Shown: positions 35,136 through 46,988 of the stretch, one piece after another | Position numbering within the stretch: the first letter of the stretch is position 1 | How the letters are laid out: the number at the start of each line of letters is the position of its first letter | Assembly: GCA_015183035.1 (NCBI GenBank) | Contig: JACZZP010000012.1 | Location: 1,302,001-1,366,000, forward strand | Direction of reading: 5' to 3' | Length of the DNA: 64,000 nt | From: Meloidogyne chitwoodi | Lineage: Eukaryota > Nematoda > Chromadorea > Rhabditida > Meloidogynidae | Notes under the pieces: model-generated | Told to the model about the DNA's origin: nothing | The model's input: the letters and a program-made list of their open reading frames with translations, nothing else | Databases searched by the model: none | Position numbers and translations under genes: made by a program

Positions 35136-38100
35136 ATGCCTTTCAACATTAAATATATTTTATTTATTTATTTAATTTTTCCATTAATAATTATTATGCT
35201 TTGTACTAATTGTTTATGTTATCAACAACAACAATATAATTATTTTAATAATTATCAAAATAATTTATCAAATCCTTTATTATCTTATAAAGTAAGAGAT
35301 ATATAAATTAAATTTAAATATTATTTAATATAGCAACAACAACCAACAATTTATTTAACATTTGGTAATCATCCTTTACCTTCTTCTTCTTATGGTTATT
35401 CTTCTAATAATAATAATCAACAAAGATTATCTAATTCTTATCCTTGTGTAAGTAGATGTCAGCCTTATCGTTGGACAACAACATATCGATGGAATGGAGC
35501 TAGTAAATTTAATTTATAAACTCTTAGTTTTTTTGAATAAATATTTTTGAAATGTTATTTATTAAAAAAGAGATATAAAATTAGTTGTTAATTTTATCTT
35601 AATATTAAAAAAAAGTTCCTTCTATTCGTCCTTATTCTACTAGTACTTCTCTTCCATTATTATCATCATCTCCTTCTCCTCCAACTACTCAAACTTTTCC
35701 TCCAATAATTATTCAATCATTTAATAATACTTTACAACCTATACAATCTGCTAATATTCATGGAGCTTTAATTCGTTTAATTTTTCATACAACAATTAGT
35801 AATAATAATAATAATAATTCAATTTCTACAACTCCTACAGTTTCTGAATTACCAACACCCCCTCCTTATACTCAAAATATTCCTGGAGGTAAAATTAAAA
35901 AAAACTTTTATTTTAAATTAAAAGATGTAATTTCCTCTTCTTCTCTTCGTCCAAATCCTTGTCCACAAGGTCAACCTTTAATAAATGGTTTAAATAATCC
36001 TATGACATGTAATTTTGTTGTTAAACCAAATGGAGGTTGTCCAAATAATTTTTGGTGTCATACAGGTATTTTTTTTAAATTTAAGTTAATATTTTTTTAA
36101 TTTATTTTAAAAAAGGAGCTTCTTATGAGACAACAACTTGTTGTCCTTATAATGATTATCCAAGTTTATTTTTTTTTATTTATTATTATTTTTAAATTTT
36201 ATGTAAAGAATCTCGTTGTCAATTATCTCGTTCAGGAGGTATAGGAGATGAATTAATTCCTCGTTGGTATTTTGATAATAAGTAAATAATTAATTAAATA
36301 TTATTTTTAATAAATAAATATTTTAATTTTAAGTGCACATAAATGTAAACGTTTTCTTTATCGAGGAATGCATGGAAATGCTAATAATTTTGTTACTGCA
36401 ATGAGTTGTTCAGAAACTTGTGAAAATAGTTAAATTAATTTAAAATTAATTAATTTAAAATTAATTTTTTAGGTGAATATTTATCTTCTGTTATTCGTAA
36501 TCCTTGTTCAAATGGATGGCCTGCACGAGATTTAGCTGGTAAACAATTTATTTGTGGAACAGCAGATTCTCGTTGTCCTGCTGGATATTTTTGTCATTTG
36601 GGAGAATTGTCTTCTTCTAATATTTGTTGTGAACTTTCAACAGCAGGTAATTAATATTATTGAGAAAATTGGGGAAATAAATAAAAAATGTTTTTACATA
36701 TTTTTTTTTAATTTTTAAGCTTCAAATCGCTGTAATTTAGCATTACGTATTGGTGAAGGAATTGCTAATTTAAAACGTTTTTATTTTAATACATTAACAC
36801 GTAAATGTACTGAATTTGTCTATAAAGGAATTAAAGGAAATGAAAATAGTTTTTTAACTATTGATGAATGCAAATCAACCTGTGAAAGTTTGAAATCTTT
36901 TTTTTTAAATTAAACATATAATTTAATTAAATATATTATTTAATTTTATTTAATTAAAAAAAACTTTTTCTTTTTTAAAAAAAAAGAATTACCAAATCCT
37001 TGTCCTATGCATTTTGATTTGGGAGAACGTAAAGAATGTTCTGGATTAGATGGACAAAGTTGTGGTCGTGGAGAGTGGTGTCATATTGGATCTAAAATAG
37101 AAACTACAGCCTGTTGTCCTGCTGGTAATTTTACTTTTTTTTAATTAATTAAATAAATTAATTATTAGCTGTTGTTGATATTTGTAAACTTCCCCTTGAT
37201 TTGGGTTATGGAATAGAAAATTTAACTCGTTGGTATGCTGTTAATTCAGAAGATCCTTGTACACGTGAATGTCGTCCTTTTCAATATAGAGGTTCTTTAA
37301 TTAATTAATTATTTTTAAATTTTAAAAAATAAGGAATGAAAGGAAATCAAAATAATTTTCAAAGTAAAACGGAATGTGAAATTAATTGTAAATCTGAATG
37401 TCCAATTAATCCTTGCCCTAAAAATGAAGAATTATTAATTAATAAAGAAGGAAAACCATATAATTGTAATTCTACTAAAAAAGGTCAATGCCCACCTAAT
37501 TATTGGTGTCATATTGGGGCAAATATTGAAACCAGTGTTTGTTGTAGTATTGGAGGTTTTTTTATTTTTTTATTTATTTTAAAATAATATTTTATTTACA
37601 TGACACTCTCTAATATAATAGAATGGACATATTAATAATTATTAATTATATTTTAATTAATTAATTATATATTTCTTTTCCAATAGAAAGAGGAGAAAAT
37701 ATTTATTTATTTTTTAAATAAAAAATATTATTTAAATAATTTTAGTTGGTAAAGCTTGTAATCAATCAGTTATTGAAGGTTTTGGTAATGCTCTACTTTC
37801 TCGTTGGTATTATAATTTTAAAGAAGGAAATTGTCAAAAATTTATTTATCGAGGAATTGGAGGAAATAGAGTTATTTTTTAATTTAAATAATTATTAAAA
37901 TAATATTAATTAATTAAAAGAATAATTATGTTGATTATGATGATTGTATGAATGCTTGTCCTGAATCTTCTTCTTCTTCTGAAAATAATATAATATTAAC
38001 TACTACTACTATTTTTACAACTTTATCTCTTCCTAAAATAACAACTATTAAAAATAAAGGAATTAAAAAAATAAAAATAAATAATAATACTTTAAAATTA

Positions 38101-40574
38101 ACAAAAACAACAGAAAAAACAACAACACAAATTAATCAAATTTTTTTAGAAAATATTAATCCTTGTAATAATGAAAATAAATTATTAATAAATTCAAGTA
38201 ATGGATTACCTTTTAAATGTTCTCCAGAGGAAAGATGTCCAGATAATTATTTTTGTCATATTAGTGATATTAAATATTTATCTAATAAATGTTGCCCTAA
38301 AAGTTAGTTTTTTAAATATTATTTATTTATAAATTAATTTATTTTTAAAAGAGTTTTGTATCAAAAATAATATATTTAAATTACTAATAATTAAGAGAAA
38401 ATTTAATTGTTAATTATTAGTAATTTATAATAATATTAAAATAATATTATTAATAAAATTAAAGATGGAGAGCCATGTGTTCAACCATTATCTGAAGGTG
38501 AAGGAAATTCTCAACTTGAACGTTTTTATTTTGATTCAATAAAACGTCGTTGTCGTCCATTTATTTATAAAGGAGGTTTTGGAAATGCTAATAATTTTTT
38601 ATTTGAAGAAGATTGTGAATATATTTGTTCTGGTATTTTTATTTAAAATTTATTTAATTTTTATTAAAGCATTTATTCATCCAAATCCTTGTTCTAATGG
38701 TTATCCTCTACCAATTGATGAATTTAATAATAATAATAAACCTTTAATTTGTGGTAATAATAATGAATTAATTGATTTTTTATTATCTGATGCTTCTTTA
38801 ATTTCTTCTGGTTGTCCTAATGGTTATTGGTGTCATGTAGGATCATCACCAGAAACTACAAATTGTTGCCCACATACACCTAATATTTCTGGTAAAAAAA
38901 ATAATAATTTTTTTTTAAATTAAAAATTTTGTAAAAGGAAATTTAGGGGAATTTTCAGTCTTTTTATTTTTATTAAAATAAACATTTATTTATTAAAAGG
39001 TAATAACAACAATGTTTGTGATTTAATATTAGAATTGGGTAATGGAACAGAACGTCTTAATCGTTGGTATTTTGATTCTTCTATTCGAAGATGTCGTCGA
39101 TTTTGGTATACAGGTAAATTAATTTATTATTTAAATATATTAAAAAAATACTTTTATTCAATCAAAAAATATTTTTAATTTTCTATAAATAACACAACAT
39201 GTCTATTACAATATATTTATTTATTAAAAAGGTTTAAAAGGAAATAGAAATAATTTTCTTTCACGTGAACATTGCCAACAAATATGTGAAAATGATGATG
39301 ATAATTATTCTTCTTTATCAATATTACCTGATAATGATATTCTTCAAAAACAAAACCAAATTAGTGGAAAATGGCTTCCAAAAATTTTAAAAAGAAATTT
39401 TTGTTTAAAAGGAGAACCTTTAAAAAATAATGGAAATTTAATAAAATGTGGAAAATTTAATGAAAAAGAAGAAATAAATAATGAAAAAGAAGAAGAAGAA
39501 TGTCCAAAAACACATTATTGTCATTATGGAAAATTTATTGAAGAAATTGGTTGTTGTATTAAAACTGGTAAATTATTTTAAATTAAAATATTTTTATTTA
39601 TCTGTGTCAATTATTGACAATTTTCTGCAAAATCTCCTTTTATCATTAATTCTTTTATACTCTTCTATCTTCTCTTTTTATTTAATATATTTTAATTTAA
39701 AATAATAAAGGTATTAATCGTTGTCTTCTTTCATTAAATAGAGGACTAGAAGATATTAATAATAATAATTGGATTATTAGATGGCATTTTAATATTGCAA
39801 CTGGAAAATGTGAAGTATTTAATTATTCTGGAATTAGAGGAAATGAAAATAATTTTATAACAAAAAAACAATGTGAACATTATTGTCTTGATAAAAAAAG
39901 TTAAAAAATAAAATTATTTTAAAAATTATATATTTATTTTTAAGTTTCTAATAAAAATAATTTTTGTCCACATGGAGAGCCTAAATGGGAAAATAATGGA
40001 AGAACAATTGAACCTAAAAAATGTGGATTAAAACAGGAAACAGAATGTGGTGAAGGTTTTCTTTGTCATTTAAATACTGAAATGAAAACAGCCATTTGTT
40101 GCGAGGTAAACAAATTTTAATATAATTGAAAAAACATTAATTCCTCTTTTTTTTTAAAAAAAACCTTTCTTTCCTTCCATAACAAAAAAGCTTTCTGATC
40201 TTGGAAAAAATTAAATTTATTGTACATAGTATAATATAATGAGAGAATAGCTATCCTTAATTAATTGGCTTTTTATTCTTAAAACCATTAAAAGTCTATT
40301 TAATAAAAAATTATTCTTTCAATTAACTTAAAATTTCTTTTAAATATTATAAAATAAAAAATTTCAGGATCCTGCATATTTTTGTCTACAACCTAGAGAT
40401 CCTGGTCATTGCTCGGAAAATCAAATTCGTTATGGCTATAATACAATGACCAATAATTGTGTTAGTTATAGGTATAGTGGTTGTGGTGGAACTCTTAATA
40501 AATTTGAGACTTTGGAAAAATGTAAAGAAATTTGTTGTAGACAATACACAAAAAAGAGTAAATTAAAGAGATGA
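35136..40574 (+). CDS. Secreted multi-Kunitz/lustrin protein, eight Kunitz units
   Basis: Signal peptide [16 protein letters not shown], a Gln/Ser/Thr-rich N-terminal part (35200-35890), then alternating lustrin-type Cys-rich repeats (NPCP..G.PL...C....CP.N.WCH.G...T.CC) and Kunitz/BPTI units. Kunitz units start near 36208 (RCQLSRSGG), 36728 (RCNLALRIG), 37178 (ICKLPLDLG), 37752 (ACNQSVIEG), 38473 ([10 protein letters not shown]), 39016 (VCDLILELG), 39718 (RCLLSLNRG) and 40378 ([11 protein letters not shown]). In units 1-7 the second and fourth Cys of the usual six are both missing (GxxxxLxRWYF; YRGMHGN instead of YxGCxGN). Unit 8 keeps all six (PGHC, YSGCGGT). So only the last unit looks like a normal inhibitor; the others are probably structural or binding modules, as in cuticle-associated nematode proteins. 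About 20 short introns. Exon edges inside the low-complexity N-terminus are less certain. Confidence 0.85.
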
Positions 40575-40646
40575 TAAAATTATGAGAGAATATTTTTTAT
40601 AATTATTTTATTATTTTAAAAAAGAGGAAATAAGTATAAAACTCTG

Positions 40647-41401
40647 ATATGTCAAATTCAAGGATTGATTTCTCTGTACATTTTTTTAATGTGACCAAGT
40701 GCATCTTGAAGCAAATTTCCTGAGATTTCAACTAATTTAAAAATATTTGTTTTAAATGGTCAACTTATTTTTCTTAAATAAAACGCTCCTATTTACCAAA
40801 TTTATTTCGATTAAAAATGCTCTTAAAAAATGTAATGACAATTAAGAGCAAAAACCTAACAAATATATACAAAATGACGTTTCATAACATACATTATTAA
40901 TTCCCACGGCAATCAAATTTTCAGGATTACTATCTTCGGCAATTAATGCAATTCTTTCATTATGGATTATCATCGTTCTGTTATAGAATTTAATCATATT
41001 ATTAGAATGGACCAAGCAACAACGGATCTATTAATGTTAAATTTGTCAATGCCAATAATAAAAGTGATGAGGATAATATGAATAAATTCTATAACAGAAC
41101 GATGATAATCCATAATGAAAGAATTGCATTAATTGCCGAAGATAGTAATCCTGAAAATTTGATTGCCGTGAGAATTAATAATAGAGATATGTATGTTATG
41201 AAACGTCATTTTGTATATATTTGTTAGGTTTTTGCTCTTAATTGTCATTACATTTTTTAAGAGCACTTTTAATCGAAATAAATTTGGTAAATAGGAGCGT
41301 TTTATTTAAGAAAAATAAGTTGACCATTTAAAACAAATATTTTTTGCACTTGGTCACATTAAAAAAATGTACAGAGAAATCAATCCTTGAATTTGACATA
41401 T
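40647..41401. repeat. Large fold-back inverted repeat
   Basis: Left arm 40647-41003 and right arm 41074-41401 are near-identical inverted copies around a 70-bp loop. The left arm carries about 35-45 extra bases (near 40704-40745) and a few mismatches. Outer ends read atatgtcaaattcaagg / ccttgaatttgacatat. The right arm contains an open frame (about 41030-41226) with protein-like content (MIIHNERIALIAEDSNPENL, then IAVRINNRDMYVMKRHFV), so the arms seem to derive from a coding fragment. Transcription from either side would give a long hairpin RNA. It may be a fold-back transposon or an inverted duplication of a gene fragment. Confidence 0.85.
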
Positions 41402-41575
41402 TTAATTATTGATATTAACAGTAAAATTTAAAAATTCATTTAAAATTACGAGGTGTGATAGTAGTTTTTTCCATGAATTCTATTCCTACTAAAATCTTTT
41501 TCTGAAAATAAATATTGAACGCTAACTAAACTCTATAAAAACATCAATTTCTGATCAAAATTTAAATTAAAAAAA

Positions 41576-44500
41576 TCAAGAATCATGCATAAATTGCGAA
41601 AAATCTTTGTATTGAGCTTTAATTTGTCTCAAAATCAATTCACAAAAATCTGTCGGATGTAGAGTCAAAACGATTTCAGTACCTTCTGATAATTGATCAA
41701 CTCTCCGAAAGAATTGCTCATTTTTAGAAGATAAACTTAAGGGAATACCATTAAGTTCAGTAATTACTGCAGGAACTGTTCTTTCTTCAACAATTTGTTG
41801 ACTTTTATTATTATTACTATTTGTTGGTTCAGGAATATAAAAATAAGAAGGAAGGCGGTCAGGTAATGAAGCTTGATGAGCAAGTGAAACTTTTTGAATA
41901 GATGATATCTAAAAATATAATAAATTTATTAATATTTAAAGATTTCTCATTGTCATTCTCAAAAATTATGAAAAAAGAAGCGTATATATACATTTATATA
42001 ATATCAAATAAAAAAAATAAATTGAATACCTTATTCTTTCGTTTATGTAATACAATTCCAATATCTTTTGCATTTTCAATAACTTTTTTAAATTTAAAAA
42101 TTTGTGCACTAGAATTTTCTATAAGAACCAATTCAATCTGTTAAATAAAATTTAATTTAAAAATAATCTCTTCCTACAGGAATTCCAGGTGTAGAATTTG
42201 AATATATTTCAGGTAATTGTTTTACAGTGTTAATTTTAATGCCAATAGCTTGACACAATTCATCACCAAAATGGAGAATATTTTGTAGAGATTTGTCTGC
42301 AAAAGGTTTCCAACCTGCCAATCTGTTATAAGTAATTAAATATATATTTAATTTTAAATTTTATTTATTAGATAAAGAATTTAGACGTAAAGAATCATCA
42401 TAAATAATAAAAGTTAAAAACAGAATTAAATTAAAAAAGTTAACAAACCAATAAGAAAAAATAATTAAAAATCAGAATAAAATTAAAACAATTAAGCGAA
42501 ATAAACATAGAAAAATAAAAATAAACCAATAAGAAAAAATAATTAAAAATCAGAATAAAATTAAAACATTTAAATGAAAAAATGGAATATTTATAAAATA
42601 AAAAAGAAAATAAATAATGAAAAATCAGAATTAAAAATCAGAATTAAATTAAAACATTTAAATGAAAAAATGGAATATTTATAAAATAAAAAAGAAAATA
42701 AATAATGAAAAATCAGAATTAAAAAACAGAATTAAATTAAACAAATTTAAAAAATCAACTTGTGTTAACAAAAATAAGTTGGAAAGAAAAATAATCAAAA
42801 ATCAGAATTAAATTAAAACAATTAAATGAAATAAATAGAAAAATTAAATAAACCAATAAGAAAAAATAATTAAAAATCAGAATAGCATTAATTTCAATAA
42901 ATATTAAATTCTAAAAAAAATTTCAAAACCAAAAACATAAATTATCCTAGAAAACTATAAAATATAAAACTAACAAAACTTTTCCATTCCAATCAACAAA
43001 AGCAACATTATCAGCTAAGACACACATAGAAAGATAAACTTTTCTAGTCTTCATTATACTTTCTTGAAAAATATTTTCAGAAAAATTAAGTTTTTGATAT
43101 GGTTCTCTTCTTTTTGTTGCTAAAATATCATATTGTCTATAATTTTTTAAATTCTTTTTATTTCCAATATTTTCTTCAATGCTGCTATTGATAGAATTTG
43201 AAGTTCCAATAGAATTTGCTGTTGTTATAGTTGAGGAAGAATTATTTGATAAACGTTGATTAATACCACCACTAAGTCTTTTTGATGATGAAGATTGTTT
43301 TTTAATTTCAAAATCTCTAAAATAATTTTAAAATTTTTAAAATAATTTTTTAAATACCCAGATAAACGTGACAATTGTTGATATTGATGAGTATCTGTAG
43401 GACTTAATTGATCGTATTGTGAACGATTAAATGAAGATGTTTGGGGTTCTTCAAAAGAAGAACCAATGTTCTTAAATTAATATTTAAATAAATATTAAAA
43501 ATTTTAAATTTAAGCCCTTTCTTTTATTGTAGATAAAATTGAAGGGCGGGAAAAGATAAAAATTATCAAATAATTTGGTTAATAAATTTTACCGTTGGAG
43601 TTTTAGGAGGAGAGCAAGGAATTGGTGAACTTGGTAATATTGGACTATATTGAGCATTATTATTTGATAATATTCGTTGTTCTGACAAATCTTGTTTTTG
43701 TTGATTTATTTGATTTTGACGTGGAGGTAATGGAGGAGGAGAAAGATCATCATTACAATCAAAATCATCAATGTCTGTTGTTTGTTCCTCTCTAATGCCA
43801 GATTGTGGACTAAAAAATTATTTAATTAAAATTGTTTTTATATTTATTATCAAATAATTTAAAAATATAATGAATAACTTTAAAACAAATTTAATATTTA
43901 TTAATTTTATTTACCAACTTATTTAAAGGATGTCTTGCAGATGTAATACTGAAAGGATGTGATTGTTGCCTTTGCAAAGAAGCAAAAAAAAATTCTCTTT
44001 GATTTGAAGGCATATTTTGACGAAGGCTTGCACTTTGCCATTGTGGTAATGAAGAAAAAGAAGAATTTTGTGGAGGTGAGAAATTCATTGGGATCGGTGT
44101 ATTTAATGAAAATTTTTGAACAGGAGAATTTGTTGATGCAATTTGCTAAATAATAATTTTAATTAATTTTTTAATGCTTGTTACATATTGTAGATCTAAT
44201 TTATTCTCAATTTTTTTTATAAAAAATACCAAAGGTTTCCTGTTAGAATTATTTCCTGCATTTTTATTACTACTTCCAAACATTGTTCCATTATGAAACC
44301 TTTCCAAGCGGGGAACTGGTTGTATATTTTCTTCTTCAATTTCATTCATTGCAATATATAAATTTTCTGAACGCAGCCCAGTACATCCGTTACTTGATTG
44401 TTGATTATTATCGTCAGTAATGTCATCAGGTAAAAGGCAGTTTAAACGATTTAAAGTTTCTGTTATTTTGGTTACCCATTGTCTGCGTTCTTCACTAAAC

Positions 44501-45451
44501 TTAAAATTGATTTTAAATAAAATAAAAAAAGTTCCAGGGCGCTCTTCAAATGCATTTTTTTATCAAAACACTTTTATTAATAAAAATTCTGATGTAAGGA
44601 TCCTATTTTTCTACAGAAAAAACTCCATTTAATCAACAGTTCTTAAAAGTTAGATGGGTATAATTGACACCAAAAGATTCCCATATTTTTATTAAAAAAT
44701 TTCAAACATTGTAGAGCAAAATAATTCCAAAATTGGCCGTTTCTTATCAATAAATCCAATAACAAATGTTCGTTCTTCACCAATTGCTACATTAACATAT
44801 TGACAATCTAATAAATCTAAATATGTAAAAATATTTAAAATTAATATTTTAATAAAAAAAAACCTAGTACTCTCATAGGGTTATGTTCACAAGCACTTTT
44901 AAGATCTGAATACCATTCCAAATGAGGAATTCCACAAATTCCTCCTTCATGAACACAAAGGATTACCCAACATTCGTCTTCATAAATTATCTTCTAAAAA
45001 GCAAATTAAAAAATGGGCAATTCTTCAGAATCGTGGTCCCGTCAAAAAATGAACTCTGATTTGTATAATTTAGACGATTTCGATCTCATTCGACTAACAA
45101 TAAGCTCGAATAGTAATTCCGAATGACATCCAACTTGACAAAAATTTAGATAATATCAGGTGTTAGACAAAATCAAAGTTCGGATTCATGATAAATTTCC
45201 AAAATTACTTATATGTTTTCAGAATTATTGAATTTTGGCGGGCCACAATTCCGAAGAATTACCAAAAAATAAGGGATATTGAAAGAATTACTATATCTCT
45301 ATACAGAACAAATTGTTAATAGTAGAATTTCCTAAAATAAATTTTTAAAAAGATATACTTTTCTTCGTAGAAAAAATCCAGATTTTCTAACAACTTTTTG
45401 CTGTAACTGTCCTTTAAAAATAATTTCTCGCCTTTGGTTTTGAGTTGTCAT
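41576..45451 (-). CDS. PH-domain protein with C-terminal PDZ-like region, unrecognised
   Basis: Start Met at 45451, stop at 41576-41578, about ten exons. The N-terminus folds as a pleckstrin-homology domain: REIIFKGQLQQKVV, then ECWVILCVHEGG, IPHLEWYSDLKSACEHNP, RVLGLDLLDCQYVNVAIGE, RTFVIGFID and the C-terminal helix with its invariant Trp (EERRQWVTKITETL). It should bind phosphoinositides or a protein partner at the membrane. The middle (44400-43050) is Ser/Asn/Pro-rich linker. The C-terminal third looks folded: VLADNVAFVDWNGKVLL, WKPFADKSLQNILHFGDELC, FKKVIENAKDIGIVLHKR, then a PDZ-like strand-helix pattern (VPAVITELNGIPL, FFRRVDQLSEGTEIVLTLHP). The architecture suggests a signalling adaptor. 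I cannot match it to a named family with confidence; the PDZ reading is tentative. Confidence 0.7.
42400..42900. repeat. Intronic tandem repeats
   Basis: Within an intron of the PH-domain gene. A unit of about 82 bp (gaattaaattaaaacatttaaatg..aaataatgaaaaatca) is duplicated at about 42560-42720, and shorter related units (accaataagaaaaaataatt plus aaaaatcagaat) recur near 42448, 42526 and 42853. Simple A-rich minisatellite; no coding. Confidence 0.75.
45015..45263. mobile_element. MITE in the first intron of the PH-domain gene
   Basis: About 249 bp bounded by imperfect terminal inverted repeats of about 35 bp: left ggcaattcttcagaatcgtg, right (reverse complement) ggtaattcttcggaattgtg, continuing into gtcccgtcaaaa / gcccgccaaaa. 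Flanked on both sides by aaaaaat (45008-45014 and 45264-45270), a possible 7-bp target duplication, though low complexity weakens it. The interior is also partly palindromic (cattcgactaacaataagctcgaatag). No coding capacity. It is more GC-rich than the intron around it. Confidence 0.72.
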
Positions 45452-46025
45452 TGAATTTATAAAAGATTAAATATTTAAATGCATTAAGAAGTTATTTTAA
45501 TGACAATATTTCAAATTAATTCATGAAGAAAGGATGAATCATTTTTATGCAGTCATTAATAATTTTTTTATAAAAAGAAGTCTGAAAATATAATTAAAAT
45601 GTTAAATACTTGTAATAACTTTTATAAAATAAGAAAAAACAGTCATTTCAATAAAGTTAAACATATGGCTTATGATTGTTAAATATATAAACAAAAAAAA
45701 CGTTCAATCATTTAAAGATTAAAATTAACTAGGGGAGACATTAGAGTCATGCTAATATGTAAGGACAAAAAAGGATCGAAACTAGTATGTATGAAGAGGA
45801 TTAAATCTTTTTGGATCAATACATACAAACTTCCCCAACTCCCTTGATTGGACGACAGGAAAAATAAATTAAGACAAAAAAACAATATCAATTTATAAAT
45901 AAATACAATTGTGAACAATATACATATATTATATTAATCTTCAGAGCAAATATCCCAATTATATGCACACAATTATGAAATAGAGGAGAGTGAGAAAAAA
46001 ACAATTCAACAAGTAGATAGAGAAT
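45452..46025. other. Spacer between two minus-strand genes
   Basis: Promoter region of the PH-domain gene and 3' UTR of the one-TM gene upstream. The unusual patch 45715-45850 is less AT-biased than its neighbours but shows no gene. Confidence 0.45.
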
Positions 46026-46670
46026 TTACGAGAGTTTGAACCATGGATATCCACTAGGAACTTGTCCTTCATCCAATATGCAAAAAGCAGCCAATCCACT
46101 GAATGCGACAAGCCCAAGAGAAATAAGAGTTAGCAAAACCATAGTTATGATACAGCACTTACTCTTAATCTCCACTTTCTTTTGCTGTTTAGGCGGAGGC
46201 TTTGGTGGTTGTTGTTTGACACTGCGATCTACATCTGAAGGCTTCTTCTTAGCGACCGGCTTCTTGGGAGCTAAAAATGAAAAAATAAAACTTTTGAATC
46301 AAGATATTTCAAATATTAATTACCTGATGCAATCTGACGCTTTGGAGTCTCCTTACCAAGCTGCTTTCCCTTTTGTTTTGCTGCTGCTCGTTTCTTCCCT
46401 GATAAAAAAATATTTAATTTTTCTTAAACCTTTGATGATATATAACTTACTTTCGTTAGGTCCCATGAACGATAGCATTTCATCACTGATTACCTCATAT
46501 TCGCCGGTTTTCTGAGTTGGTCCCACAGGTCGTTCTTGAACTTCGCTTTTAGTCAATGCCGTTGATGGTTTCTCCTCTTTTTCGGCCGGTGGCGGTTGAT
46601 CATATTCCCCTGCTGGCGGCGGCTGATCGTAGAGCTCTCCAGGCTTAGGCGGTTGATCATACTCTGACAT
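46026..46670 (-). CDS. Small one-TM protein with YDQPPP repeats
   Basis: Three exons (46670-46451, 46398-46324, 46270-46026) encode 179 residues. The N-terminus carries three EYDQPPP-type repeats (SEYDQPPKPGELYDQPPPAG, EYDQPPPAE), each with a Tyr that might be phosphorylated. A very basic Pro/Lys-rich middle follows (KKRAAAKQKGKQLGK, KKPVAKKKPSD, KQQPPKPPPKQQKKVE). One hydrophobic helix lies near the C-terminus (CCIITMVLLTLISLGLVAF) and ends in a short DEGQVPSGYPWFKLS tail. There is no signal peptide, so a type II or tail-anchored-like topology is likely. Third-position GC is high. Function unknown; a Pro-rich membrane scaffold recruiting SH3 or SH2 proteins is a guess. Shares a 318-bp divergent promoter region with cul-4. 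Confidence 0.82.
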
Positions 46671-46988
46671 GCTTATCCAATTAGAAGTTGCGAATATTAC
46701 GATGAAGAGATTAAGGAGACAAATAATATAATTTATAAATAATTTAGAGCTTTTATAGCTTGAAACAAAAAAATCTGCTTTGATTTTTCACAAAAAAATT
46801 TCTTTTACATAGGTACATATACAGTATTTTAAAAACTACAGCACCAAAAGAGTTGAGATTAGAAGACTCGACCTTCCAATCACTGACAGTATACTAGAGT
46901 TTCTAACTAAAATTATTTTAGACCTGTTAAATTATAATATTTTCTTTGTTTAATTTTCATATTTTATTACAAAAGTATTATTTAGTTA
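46671..46988. promoter_or_regulatory. Divergent promoter region
   Basis: The 318 bp between the start codons of the one-TM gene (-) and cul-4 (+). No TATA box or motif assigned; it must hold both promoters unless one mRNA is trans-spliced from further away. Confidence 0.5.

Noticed and set aside
44420..44632. Plus-strand frame opposite the PH-domain gene
   Set aside because: Opposite strand of a real PH-domain exon and intron; composition typical of a shadow frame.
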